Shown here one piece after another: positions 44,277 through 53,369 of a DNA stretch of 64,000 nucleotides. Position 1 is the stretch's first letter; each line of letters opens with the position of its first letter. The notes under the pieces were generated by a model. The model made no database searches. It was not told where the DNA came from and was given only the letters and a program-made list of their open reading frames with translations. Source of the stretch: Caldivirga sp. MU80 (lineage in GTDB: Archaea > Thermoproteota > Thermoprotei > Thermoproteales > Thermocladiaceae); the NCBI RefSeq assembly GCF_001663375.1, contig NZ_LCTF01000001.1, positions 44,926 through 108,925 of the forward strand, written 5' to 3'. A program made the position numbers and the translations under genes.

Positions 44277-45070
44277 GGATAGCCTTCACCAGCCTAGCCT
44301 ACCCAGAGTTAACCTTAGGCGAGGTGCTTGAGAGGGTTAGGAGGTTTGGCTATGATGGCTTAGAGCTGAGGGTTGCTGATGATGGGCAGCACCTAAGGCC
44401 AATCTACCCCGTACCCAAGCCTGAACTAGAGTTAATCAAGTCCTCAGGAGTTAAGTTAAGTGACCTAGCCGGCTACGCATCATTCTCAATGCCTGATGAT
44501 AAGGAGAGAGCCAGGAATGAGGAAGTATTGAGGACCCTAATACTAATTGTCCGTGAACTAGGCGCCCCAGGGGTTAGGGTTTACGGTGGCAGGGTCATTG
44601 ATGATGTTGATAAGGCGGCTAGAAGAATAGTTGACTCACTCAATAGGCTGGTTAAATTCGCCAATGATAACGGGGTCTTGATACTAATGGAAACCCACGA
44701 TGATTGGGTTAGGGTGGTTAACTTAGGTAAGTTGATGAAGGACCTCGACGAAGACGTGGGCATACTACTCGACTTCGCAAATGTAGTCGCAGCTGGGGAG
44801 AACCTTGACGCTGTCCTTGAACTTGTGAAGGGTAGGATTCGGCATGTTCACGTTAAGAACTTCAAGAGGATAGGTGGTAAGATACGCTACACGAGACCCG
44901 ATGACCCGGAGGGCCTGGTTCCGATTAAGAAGGTCGTGGACTACCTGAGGAACATAGGTTACAATGGCTACCTCTCCGTGGAGTGGGAGAAGAAGTGGCA
45001 CCCTGAGCTTGAACCCGGCGATGAAATACTGCCACTATACCTAAGGTACCTAAGGGGCCTATTAGCCTAA
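44273..45070 (+). CDS. sugar phosphate isomerase/epimerase (TIM barrel)
   Basis: 265 residues, translationally coupled to the dehydrogenase by an ATGA overlap. The start MRIAFTSLAYPELTLGEVLE is typical. Metal and substrate residues lie in ILMETHDDWV, VGILLDFANV, IRHVHVKNFK and LSVEWEKKWHPEL. It probably works on the product of its partner dehydrogenase. Confidence 0.89.
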   Translation: MRIAFTSLAYPELTLGEVLERVRRFGYDGLELRVADDGQHLRPIYPVPKPELELIKSSGVKLSDLAGYASFSMPDDKERARNEEVLRTLILIVRELGAPGVRVYGGRVIDDVDKAARRIVDSLNRLVKFANDNGVLILMETHDDWVRVVNLGKLMKDLDEDVGILLDFANVVAAGENLDAVLELVKGRIRHVHVKNFKRIGGKIRYTRPDDPEGLVPIKKVVDYLRNIGYNGYLSVEWEKKWHPELEPGDEILPLYLRYLRGLLA

Positions 45071-45191
45071 TGGCGCAAAACCAAGTGCTACTCACCCAGT
45101 TTAAATTCCCTCACCAAGTAAGGCCAAGTTACTTATCATAACCCCCAACTTAACTGTAAGCTAAATTAAGTAACCATGCACGCATCGCTGA

Positions 45192-45419
45192 GTGGGCATT
45201 GAGAATATAGTTAAAGAGGCTAGGGCCATAGCCAGGAGGAGACTAAGCGGCCACTTACTACTTGTAGCCCTCCAATGCCTTAATGACGCCGATATTGTTT
45301 CCATGGCTGAGAGGAGGTTAACTGAGGATCCACTCGGCAGGGTTGAGGCCCTCAGGGTACTGGTGATGCTATGCGTTGAGCCACAAATGGCTAAGAGTGG
45401 TGAAGATAAACTGGAGTGA
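45192..45419 (+). CDS. small hypothetical protein
   Basis: 75 residues, helical and leucine-rich, not recognised. The start is a GTG with no clear promoter box. Codon use resembles the neighbours. It lies between the sugar genes and the convergent beta-galactosidase. It might be a real small helical-repeat protein; the evidence is modest. Confidence 0.45.
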   Translation: MGIENIVKEARAIARRRLSGHLLLVALQCLNDADIVSMAERRLTEDPLGRVEALRVLVMLCVEPQMAKSGEDKLE

Positions 45420-45437
45420 TACCATACGTATGTGTTT

Positions 45438-48110
45438 TTAAGGTCTTAGTTGGATAATCTTGGTCAGCATATATGGCCTAATCGCTACGTTTAGTGTCGC
45501 GCCCTCTTCAGCTGGGGTGGCCATTATTGTTAACTCGTTTTCACCTGTTAGGTATGGTTCAGGTAGGTAGAACCTTGACTGTGAGCCTCTTGGGTAATAC
45601 CTACCTATTAACCTACCGTTTAGGTATATTAACGCATGCACCCTCCCACTTAACTCGGCGTAGAGCGGTGAATTGACGTCGCTTGGCTTATTCACGGTGA
45701 ACCTAAGCTTAACGGTAGCTGGTTCACTTATACTCAATGGTAATTGAGCCTGCCCACTGGCCTCACCAAGCTCCATAATGCCTAGGCTGTAGTTAGCTAG
45801 CGCATTGTTCCACAGGTCAACCTCAACCTTCCCGGGACTTGGGTCAATACTCTTAATATTATACCTAAGCACGGCAATCACCACCTCAACGTCACCCTCC
45901 CTCAAGCCGCCATACACGGTGGTTTCAAATGGCCTATCACCATGGCCCCTGTAAACCTCCTCACCATTGATGAAAACTATGATTATGCCTGGATGCCCAC
46001 TGATCCTGAGCACAACGTGTCTCTTACCGTCAATGTGAATCCTCGACCTGTAGTAAACCACGGCATTATTCGGCTTACCTAATTCGCTAACGTCCTTAAC
46101 CCACTTAACATTGGGTAGGTACTCCCTAATCTCCCTATTAATCACGGCTGTGTGACTGTAGTTTGTTGCAATACCGGGCTTAAGTCTCCCTGATAAGTCG
46201 AGTAAACCGTATTCCCACGAACCAACCGTGACACTGCCACCGTAACCAAGCAGTACAGGTGACTGCAACCCGGTGAAGAATGGTAATGCGCCATCGTTTG
46301 GGTGGCCTGTGGATTCTGCAATAATCCTCAAGCTACCTGGGTTCACATTAGCCTTAACGTAAATGAACACATCGGTAACAACCTTACCATTGTTAACCAC
46401 CACGGCGTAGTCGTGAACAACAAGACCTATTAAGCCGCTTGACTCAACCCTAGTATCATACGTGTACACGCCGTGTTTAAATATCCCCAACTCCTCAAGG
46501 GGCTTAATGCCGTTTAACTCCATGATGTGCTTAACGTTAACTGTACCCCTGCTAATGCCTGTGATTGATACCTTAGGCTCCTCAATGTTGACTTTAAGTT
46601 CAACCCTGGTCATGTCCAATTCAGGCATGTATCTGCCTAAACTCGACTTGAAGGGTAGGTAGGCTACGTTAACACCCTCCTTGGCCTCAATTGTAAGGTT
46701 ACTGTAGTCCCCATCCCTAATTAGGTAGATGTTTGATGGTACGTAGTACCCGTTTAGGAACCAGGTCCTTGAGGCAAATAGTTCACTTAGCACCAAAACC
46801 CTAACAACACCCTTACCCTCAATTAAGCAGCCACCTAGTTCACTGGGCACCCTACCACTCAACACAACGGTGTCACCCTCTGGGCGGTGCTCGACGTTAG
46901 TGCATGACTTAACCACACCATTCCTTAGCCTAATGCTGAAACCCTCACCCTCATCCCCGTAAAGCAACACATCGCCATCACTCACGGTTAGTAAGCTTAG
47001 GTTTGTTTCAGTGATGGTGACACCCTTAACGTTTAGGTTACGTGGAACAACCTTAACACCCCTAGACCTAACCCTAACGTTACCGTCAACCCACTCAGAC
47101 TCAGTATTGTTAATGTAGAACATTAGCCTCAAGTCACCCCTCCTCCTAACCACGAGTAACCTACCATTATCGAAATGTTCACTCTCAGTTTCACTACCAT
47201 CGATGAACTCGGCCAGTGGCGTAACCAACTTAACCTTATAGTACCTATCACTCAACTCACCCCACTCCCTAATTGAGGCCTCATAATCATAGGTGGTCGT
47301 TATCCACCTTCCAGTCCAATACCCGAAGTTTGTGCCTCCGTGGAACATGTAGAAGCTCACAACGTCGGAACCATAAGCCAACGCAGTGGCTAATAGCATC
47401 CTAGTCCAGTCAGGTGGGAAGCTACCCCTACTGGTGGGTAGTGGCCTATCTATTGTTGAGAACCAGCCACCCTCATACTCAAGTATCTTAGGCCTACCCC
47501 CCTGCGTCTCCACCAAGTCCTTAATCCCCCCTACCACCTGGTTTAGGTCCCATGGGTCTGGGTAGAGGTCGAGGGCATCCGTGTAAATCGTGTTCCTAAC
47601 GAACCTATTCACGTTGACGTATAGCTTAGCCGTTACGCCAAGTTGCCTAGCCAACTCGGCAAGCTTCATATGGTATGGTGCGTCACCCCAGAAGTACTCA
47701 TTCTCCAGTTGAACAATCTCAATGCCACCACTAGGCCCCTGGTGCTTGACGATAATGGGGAGTATTGCCCTAAGCCACCTCTCGGCGTACGGGTAGTATG
47801 ATGGGTCTAGGCTCCTCGGCACTAGGCCCCTACTTATGAGCCAATCTGGGTGGCCACCATTATCCCACTCTGAGCATATGTAAGGCCCAACCCTGGCTAT
47901 TATCCTGAGCCCGAGGGATTCGGCCATGCTTAGGTAAAGGTCCACATCCTTCTCGCCCGAAAAGTCAAACACATCAGGTTCAGGTTCATGGAGGTTCCAG
48001 GCGAAGTACGTGTTGAGGCAGTTTAAGCCAGCCATCTTAAGCTTAAGCAGCCTGTCCATCCAAAGCCCCCTAGGAATCCTGAAGTAGTGCATTTCACCGC
48101 ATAGAAGCAT
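45438..48110 (-). CDS. beta-galactosidase, GH35 family
   Basis: 890-residue glycoside hydrolase. The catalytic barrel begins almost at residue 1 (CGEMHYFRIPRGLW) and contains NTYFAWNLHEP, GPYICSEWDNGGHPDWL, the acid/base signature ENEY at 136-139 and the nucleophile region EYEGGWF at 211-217. The C-terminal half is beta-rich, with jelly-roll domains as in other large GH35 enzymes. No signal peptide is seen, so it is probably intracellular. A TATA box at 48131-48140 is centred 25 bp upstream of the ATG. It fits the adjacent sugar-oxidation genes. Confidence 0.94.
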   Translation of the reverse strand: MLLCGEMHYFRIPRGLWMDRLLKLKMAGLNCLNTYFAWNLHEPEPDVFDFSGEKDVDLYLSMAESLGLRIIARVGPYICSEWDNGGHPDWLISRGLVPRSLDPSYYPYAERWLRAILPIIVKHQGPSGGIEIVQLENEYFWGDAPYHMKLAELARQLGVTAKLYVNVNRFVRNTIYTDALDLYPDPWDLNQVVGGIKDLVETQGGRPKILEYEGGWFSTIDRPLPTSRGSFPPDWTRMLLATALAYGSDVVSFYMFHGGTNFGYWTGRWITTTYDYEASIREWGELSDRYYKVKLVTPLAEFIDGSETESEHFDNGRLLVVRRRGDLRLMFYINNTESEWVDGNVRVRSRGVKVVPRNLNVKGVTITETNLSLLTVSDGDVLLYGDEGEGFSIRLRNGVVKSCTNVEHRPEGDTVVLSGRVPSELGGCLIEGKGVVRVLVLSELFASRTWFLNGYYVPSNIYLIRDGDYSNLTIEAKEGVNVAYLPFKSSLGRYMPELDMTRVELKVNIEEPKVSITGISRGTVNVKHIMELNGIKPLEELGIFKHGVYTYDTRVESSGLIGLVVHDYAVVVNNGKVVTDVFIYVKANVNPGSLRIIAESTGHPNDGALPFFTGLQSPVLLGYGGSVTVGSWEYGLLDLSGRLKPGIATNYSHTAVINREIREYLPNVKWVKDVSELGKPNNAVVYYRSRIHIDGKRHVVLRISGHPGIIIVFINGEEVYRGHGDRPFETTVYGGLREGDVEVVIAVLRYNIKSIDPSPGKVEVDLWNNALANYSLGIMELGEASGQAQLPLSISEPATVKLRFTVNKPSDVNSPLYAELSGRVHALIYLNGRLIGRYYPRGSQSRFYLPEPYLTGENELTIMATPAEEGATLNVAIRPYMLTKIIQLRP

Positions 48111-48130
48111 GCTTAAGGCACCTGAAACGA

Positions 48131-48140
48131 CTTTTAAAGC
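48131..48140 (-). promoter_or_regulatory. TATA box of the GH35 gene
   Basis: gctttaaaag on the minus strand is centred 25 bp upstream of the ATG at 48110, so the short N-terminus starting inside the catalytic fold appears genuine. Confidence 0.55.
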
Positions 48141-48262
48141 ATTAACCAGCGGTGATGATGAAGACGAAATTCACAGTTCGAGGTGAAGAAGGGGTAAGTC
48201 CGTGTGATGGGTTACCATAAACAATGTTAGGTTAAGGCGAGGCACATTGGACTGGGGTTAGG

Positions 48263-48808
48263 TTAAAGCTTACCCTTAGCCTTAAGGACCTTCACTACGT
48301 AGCTACCGACTATGTCCAGCGTATCGTTTATGTTTATTAACGTTGTATCAACGACCAGGTCGAATATTGATAGGTCGTTGGTGTCTATTGAGTAAATCGC
48401 CATGTACCTCCTCCTGTTGGACTCCTCCCTAACCTTAATTTCATTAACGGCATCGTTAATGCTAATACCCTCCCTACGCGCCAACCTGTCTGCCCTGGCT
48501 TTTAAATCAGCCTTAAGGTACACCTTAACATCAGCGTAGTCCTTAATGATCCATGCGGCTAGGTGACCTTCAACCACAACCCTACCCCTCTTAGCCTCAT
48601 CAATCGACACTTGGTCGACGTAGCGGTCAATGCTGTAGTCCCTCTCCGCCAGTTCATGAAGCTGAATTAGGCTTACCCCCCTCTCCGCCGCTATCTTCCT
48701 GAAAACCTCACCCACTGAAATGAACCTGTAGCCAAGCTTATCCGCCAGGAGCCTGGCCACGGTGGTTTTGCCGCTGGCCACCTGTCCACTTATGGCTATA
48801 ACCCCCAT
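48263..48808 (-). CDS. cmk: cytidylate kinase (archaeal type)
   Basis: Phosphorylates CMP and dCMP. It has 181 residues from the ATG at 48808; an ATG at 48817 would add three residues and overlap the L34e stop. The P-loop is ISGQVASGKTTVARL. YRFISVGEVFRKIA and VEGHLAAWIIKD contact the nucleotide, and the lid region is ARREGISINDAVNEIKVREESNRRRY in spaced form. The L34e-cmk order is common in archaea. Confidence 0.93.
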   Translation of the reverse strand: MGVIAISGQVASGKTTVARLLADKLGYRFISVGEVFRKIAAERGVSLIQLHELAERDYSIDRYVDQVSIDEAKRGRVVVEGHLAAWIIKDYADVKVYLKADLKARADRLARREGISINDAVNEIKVREESNRRRYMAIYSIDTNDLSIFDLVVDTTLININDTLDIVGSYVVKVLKAKGKL

Positions 48809-48809
48809 C

Positions 48810-48953
48810 TTAAGCACCCATTAACCTAGCCGCTATCTTCAAACCAGCCATTAGGCACCTATGGCATACGTAACCCCCATAAGGCCTACTAACCCCTCCT
48901 TTAACCACAGTCCCGCATACCGCGCACTTGACAGTGCCACCCCTCCTAGCCAT
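48810..48953 (-). CDS. rpl34e: short ribosomal protein L34e
   Basis: 47 residues. It consists almost only of the L34e zinc ribbon: Cys10, Cys13, Cys30 and Cys33 in KCAVCG and YVCHRC, with the typical SRPYGGYVC spacing. Other archaeal L34e proteins have about 35 more residues at the N-terminus (a basic strand region), and none is encoded upstream in any frame. A TATA-like cttaaaaac about 31 bp upstream supports this start. It is followed 1 bp after its stop by cmk, the conserved partner. Confidence 0.82.
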   Translation of the reverse strand: MARRGGTVKCAVCGTVVKGGVSRPYGGYVCHRCLMAGLKIAARLMGA

Positions 48954-49084
48954 ACCTAACCCGAGACCATGTGTACTCAGTTTTTAAGCTTTAAATTATT
49001 GAAAGGCGAAGTATGTTTAAGGTTAATTAACCACCGTTAGTGCTGCGGCGCGTCCCTAACAGGCCCATTGATCACTGGGTGTGG

Positions 49085-50746
49085 TTATAGGGTTATGGCA
49101 CCCTCCATACGGTACCTGCGCCTAGCCAGTGCGAACAGATTCCTCCATAGGAATATACTGACCAGTATAACGTTCACAGCCAATATGAGGCTCATTGCCT
49201 CTAACCCCACTACATTGCCCACAGCCGTGTAGTAATCCATGAGTGCCGTGTAGCCGTGAACCATGTACACCTTACCGTTAATACTCTGGAAATACTCGGC
49301 AATCTCAAGGCCACCCCAGGTTGAGCCAACGGTACTTGCTAACCCAGTTATCGTGGCCGGCATCGCTCCCGGTATGGCTAGTTTAGTTAACTTATGCCAG
49401 GTGGATAGGTTTAGATTGTTTGCAACATCCCATAGACTCCTTGGTATGGTCTTCATGCCCACGTACATGTTGTATATCACGTACCAAGCCGTGCTCAGGA
49501 AGGCCACTATGAGGACCAGTAGCTCAAGTGACGCAGTTAACCCAAGCCTAATGGCCATGATTGTTACGAAGGGCACTGCCACTAGGGGTAGGTAGGCGGA
49601 TACAGGTATTGATGCCAAGTCTTCAAGCACAGGTAGTAGTATGGCTTCAACCCTAGGCCTAGTAACCATAAGGTAATTAACCGGCACAGCCACCGCTATT
49701 GAGGCTATGGTGACTATAGTAACCCTAAGCCAGTCAAGGCCCAGGTAGTAGAGGTAGGTTACCCAATTATTATATATGTTGATGAGTATGGGTAGCCAGG
49801 TGGTTTCCCAGGAGGAGTATATGCCATAGGCCACCAGGGCCAGGATCAATAAACCCACGCCAATGGCCACATACCTCTCCATTTTCGTTAAAATGCCCAC
49901 TGGCCTCGGCCTAATGGCCAACCTGTGGTATATTGAGTAGCCGGTCGCCCTAACGAAAACCGGTAAGGTAGCCCGTTCAACGGCCATAACCCTCCTAACG
50001 TATCTAATATTCCTACTGAGCGATGCCCTCAATCTGCTTGTGGTTTGCCTCCTAGCCCCAACCCTAGTAACCTCAACATACGGGTCATAACTATACTTAA
50101 CCGCCCAGTTCACGAAGGGCCTAAGCACCAGGAAGACGACCACGGTGACTAATATTATCAATACTATTAATGCCGTTATGGCATTGACCCATTCCCCCTC
50201 ACTGGTCCAACCTGCTATTAAAGCCCCTATCCCGAAAACACCGTAACTCCTGGTCCCTAGGGTTACGACTTCACTAACCACTATGTAGAATAATGCATCA
50301 GCGAAGCTCACAAGTATGTTGCCGGCCACCCTCGGTATCGTTACTGGTATGTACAGTTTAGTGAACTTGGAGATGAATGATAACCTATACATGTTGACTA
50401 CATCCTCGAGGGATTGGGCCACGGTCTTTATCGACTCGTATTCACCAATCCAAATGTTCCAAACCACCGCCGTGAAAACTAGGAAGTCGACGGCTAATTC
50501 AACGCCGAGGTAGCCCCCTATCCTGCTTATGAAGAACACTAGGACTATGGGGAAGAAGGTGATGACTGGTACTGACTCTAGGGTTTGCGTTACGGATAGA
50601 AACACTCTCTCAACCATCCCACTCTTAGCCGCTGCGTAGCCGAGGAACCAACCTGTGACTACGGAAATCATTAAGGTTGCCGCAACCCTGGCCATGGTTG
50701 CTAACGACGCTAACAGTGATATAACGACAATACTGAGGGTTACCAT
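49085..50746 (-). CDS. ABC importer permease with two fused permease domains
   Basis: 553-residue inner-membrane protein of the SsuC/TauC/nitrate class. Two binding-protein-dependent permease domains are fused, each with an EAA-type loop: the first around SLEDVVNMYRLSFISKFTKL, the second around SLWDVANNLNLSTWHKLTKL. A basic linker of about 70 residues separates them. The ATPase gene lies 16 bp upstream in the same direction. No substrate-binding protein is in the window. The likely substrate is an oxyanion or organic sulfonate, nitrate or similar, by family only. Confidence 0.9.
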   Translation of the reverse strand: MVTLSIVVISLLASLATMARVAATLMISVVTGWFLGYAAAKSGMVERVFLSVTQTLESVPVITFFPIVLVFFISRIGGYLGVELAVDFLVFTAVVWNIWIGEYESIKTVAQSLEDVVNMYRLSFISKFTKLYIPVTIPRVAGNILVSFADALFYIVVSEVVTLGTRSYGVFGIGALIAGWTSEGEWVNAITALIVLIILVTVVVFLVLRPFVNWAVKYSYDPYVEVTRVGARRQTTSRLRASLSRNIRYVRRVMAVERATLPVFVRATGYSIYHRLAIRPRPVGILTKMERYVAIGVGLLILALVAYGIYSSWETTWLPILINIYNNWVTYLYYLGLDWLRVTIVTIASIAVAVPVNYLMVTRPRVEAILLPVLEDLASIPVSAYLPLVAVPFVTIMAIRLGLTASLELLVLIVAFLSTAWYVIYNMYVGMKTIPRSLWDVANNLNLSTWHKLTKLAIPGAMPATITGLASTVGSTWGGLEIAEYFQSINGKVYMVHGYTALMDYYTAVGNVVGLEAMSLILAVNVILVSIFLWRNLFALARRRYRMEGAITL

Positions 50747-50762
50747 TAAGATCCCCTGGCCC

Positions 50763-51527
50763 TTAAGTCTTAGCTATGCCAGCGAGTTCCATGGACTTTG
50801 AGATTTCTCCGTAAAGCAGGTCTAGGTAGTCCTGGAACTCCTTATCCCTAGGTGACCTGGGTCTAGGTAAATCTATACTCACGTCGGATATCACGGTGGC
50901 TGGCCTACCACCGAGTATGATTACCCTATCGCTGAGTTCAATAACCTCCTCCAGGTTATGACTAACCATCACTATAGCCTTAACGGTGGACTCCTCGTTA
51001 AAAACCATGTTGTATATCTCGCTCTTAAGACCCTCTGCGGTTATGGCATCCAAATTGGCAAACGGCTCATCCATCAGAAGGAGCACTGGTTGAGCTGCTA
51101 ACGCCCTAGCTATGGCGACCCTCTGCTTCATCCCACCACTCAACTCCCTTGGGTAGTAGTTCTCAAAGGCCCCTAAACCAACCAGTTCAAGGTACCTCCT
51201 AGCTAGCTTAATCCTCTCATCCTTACTGAGCCTCTTGTGAAGTAACGCTACTTCAACATTTTCCAGGGCTGTTAGCCAGGGGAAGAGGGCGAAGTCCTGA
51301 AATATCATGGATATTTTAGGTGTTGGACCCCTAACCTCCTCACCCATTAAAAGCACCTTACCACTATCAGGCTTCCTCAACCCAGCTATTATCCTTAACA
51401 ACGTGGTTTTGCCGGTGCCAGTAGGCGCCACTATTGATACGTACTGCTTCTCATAAACGGTGAACGAGACATTCCTAAGAACGTGTAGAGGCCCCCTCTC
51501 TGTCCTGTAGCTGAAGGAAATGTCCAC
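50763..51527 (-). CDS. ABC importer ATP-binding protein (SsuB/TauB/NrtD-like)
   Basis: 254 residues. Walker A is APTGTGKTTLL (Ala-Pro-Thr in place of the usual Gly-Pro-Ser), the Q-loop is IFQDFALFPW, the signature is LSGGMKQRVAIARAL, Walker B is LLLMDEPFANLD, and the switch His is VSHNLEEV. It is the ATPase of the fused permease downstream, with which it forms an operon. Confidence 0.92.
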   Translation of the reverse strand: MDISFSYRTERGPLHVLRNVSFTVYEKQYVSIVAPTGTGKTTLLRIIAGLRKPDSGKVLLMGEEVRGPTPKISMIFQDFALFPWLTALENVEVALLHKRLSKDERIKLARRYLELVGLGAFENYYPRELSGGMKQRVAIARALAAQPVLLLMDEPFANLDAITAEGLKSEIYNMVFNEESTVKAIVMVSHNLEEVIELSDRVIILGGRPATVISDVSIDLPRPRSPRDKEFQDYLDLLYGEISKSMELAGIAKT

Positions 51528-51709
51528 TACTTCCAGGACAGGGGGTAGTGGGATGATCCCACCAGGCCACGATAATTATAAGGGTTTATAAGTGTTTCCC
51601 AGCTGGTGCCATTACCCCATCTTAAGGAATAATACAGCACTACCACTTATTGGCGGCTTCGAGTTGTGAGATGCGCCATACTCTACTAAAGGTTTGATCA
51701 AGTTATGGA

Positions 51710-51785
51710 TATGACTCTTCCCCACCCCTTCTAAGGGTGGAGTTGCCCCACTACTATTAAACCCAACCCTAAAGGGCGAGGCTCG
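51710..51785 (+). repeat. short hairpin element (transposon right-end-like, second type)
   Basis: It contains stems ccaccc/gggtgg (51722-51727, 51735-51740) and a terminal ccct-aa-aggg followed by cgaggct, resembling the end of the element at 28105-28298. It contains no ORF. The rest of 51528-51894 holds an A/T-rich promoter area and no recognisable gene. Confidence 0.4.
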
Positions 51786-51933
51786 CTATTCTCATTGGCT
51801 TGTTGTGTTTTACGATTGACAATGCGTAAGGGGATTATGTGTTATTTTTAGGCTTTAGCTCTGTAGGGTTAAGTTACCTTTAATATTAGCCTACATGCAT
51901 TGGGTATTAATAATGTGGAGGTGGGTGACCGCC

Positions 51934-52944
51934 ATGAGGTTAAGGGACGTGGTTAATTTAATGCTACTAGTGCTTATGTCACCACTGGTTGGTAGTGATG
52001 AGGCCGTTAGGCTCATTGGCGATAACGTCGAATTGACTAAGGCTGGTAAACTCCTACTAACCATGGCTAGGCATTATGAGCAGAGTGGCATAAGCTACGA
52101 CGCTTACTTCGAATTCCTGGTCCAGAGGTTCAGCAATATTGTCGAGGATTGGAGAAGGATGAGTAGCGAGGTTAATTTAAGCATACTGGTCCTCGTAATG
52201 GCTTTGATCATGGTTGAGGCGTTGATGGTAATGTTAATAGGCATCGGCATTGCCGGGCTGCTCCTACTGTTAATGCCACTGCTCCTAATCCCCATTATCC
52301 ACCTTAATCAGCCTAAGATTTACGAGTACGATTACCTTAAGCCCACGGTAATTGGCCTTGCGTCAGCATTAGTAGTGTATGTGATTACTCATAATGCCCC
52401 ATATTCATTAATAGCCTTCTCGCTGGGTTTCTCCACGCTATACTTACCCCAGTTTCTAGGCTTCCTAAGGCTTATGATTAACCTGGAGGGTAGGATAACG
52501 GAGCCTATACTTGAGTTAACCTGGAACCCTAACCCAAGGGTGATAGTGGGTTCATCTACAATTGAGCGGGAGTTCTCCAGGGTAAGGGACCTAGCCTATA
52601 GTGTCGGTGCACCTTACTTCGTGACCAGGGCGGCTAGGATAGTCGACTCCGTTGTATTTCAACTAAAGGCCATGTTCAGGGATGACGTAATTTACGGAGT
52701 CCTAATACCAATCAGTTACATTGCCCTAGTGGAATTCGTGGAGTTCGTCAATGGTGTGCTCTCAGGTTCCCTAAGTGCCGTCACGGTCAGGGCACCGTTT
52801 AGCTACCACGTACCAACACTGGCCTTATTAATATCGGCCGTATCCACATCGATATTGAGTGGTAAGGTTATTCATAGCATTGGCCTAGGCTTATCAATAA
52901 TGTTCATGTTCATAATACCGACACTACCCATTATACTGCATTAA
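51934..52944 (+). CDS. multi-pass membrane protein of unknown function
   Basis: About 336 residues. The ATG at 51934 is preceded by a Shine-Dalgarno-like ggaggtg (51917-51923), and a TATA-like ctttaatatt near 51874 would start transcription about 29 bases before it; ATGs at 51895 and 51913 are alternatives. Two close membrane helices (about 75-125), another pair near 150-190 and a C-terminal group leave a cytoplasmic part of about 80 residues (NPRVIVGSSTIEREFSRVRD). The layout recalls GspF/TadC-like pilus assembly proteins, but I do not recognise it with confidence. Confidence 0.7.
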   Translation: MRLRDVVNLMLLVLMSPLVGSDEAVRLIGDNVELTKAGKLLLTMARHYEQSGISYDAYFEFLVQRFSNIVEDWRRMSSEVNLSILVLVMALIMVEALMVMLIGIGIAGLLLLLMPLLLIPIIHLNQPKIYEYDYLKPTVIGLASALVVYVITHNAPYSLIAFSLGFSTLYLPQFLGFLRLMINLEGRITEPILELTWNPNPRVIVGSSTIEREFSRVRDLAYSVGAPYFVTRAARIVDSVVFQLKAMFRDDVIYGVLIPISYIALVEFVEFVNGVLSGSLSAVTVRAPFSYHVPTLALLISAVSTSILSGKVIHSIGLGLSIMFMFIIPTLPIILH

Positions 52945-52954
52945 CGTTATCTTG

Positions 52955-53257
52955 TCATCTTCTCTCTCCTTCCCTAGTTGTTGGCCTTGGGATTATTGGG
53001 TATGGCAAGTATTCGATGCCTGGCCTGTTTGCGCGTGCCTGTGGGTAAAGAATCATTAGTTCGTAAACCTCTGGCGGTATATTTGTGGATACGCTTAATC
53101 CCATTTCCCTAAGCTGCTCCACGGTGATTGGGTAATCGTGGGTGTAGTACCCACCCACGAGTTTATCCGCAATTCGCCTAGCCTTATCCTCCCCCACCTT
53201 ATCCCTAATTAACTCAATCACCAATTCCTTAATCTGGTTCAACGCTTTCTCGGCCAT
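52955..53257 (-). CDS. stand-alone C-terminal domain of SDH-proteinase (SppA/ClpP-like) family
   Basis: 100 residues. KLVGGYYTHDYPITVEQLRE followed by MGLSVSTNIPPEVYELMILYPQ closely recalls the C-terminal tail of the serine dehydrogenase proteinase family (ClpP-class proteases). The catalytic ClpP-like domain is absent: upstream is only a promoter region shared with the divergent gene. It could be a truncated remnant or a real small protein. The C-terminus is proline- and arginine-rich. Confidence 0.6.
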   Translation of the reverse strand: MAEKALNQIKELVIELIRDKVGEDKARRIADKLVGGYYTHDYPITVEQLREMGLSVSTNIPPEVYELMILYPQARANRPGIEYLPYPIIPRPTTREGERR

Positions 53258-53369
53258 GTCAGCGAGTATTAACGTTTGGTCATCAACCTAACCCTGATCG
53301 GCCTTACTCCTGTTGAGATCAACCAGGAAACAATACATTTATATTTAACCCAGATAAACCGAATAATTA

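Noticed and set aside
48150..48225. Possible C box (gtgatgatga) upstream of the GH35 gene
   Set aside because: No D box at a suitable distance on either strand.
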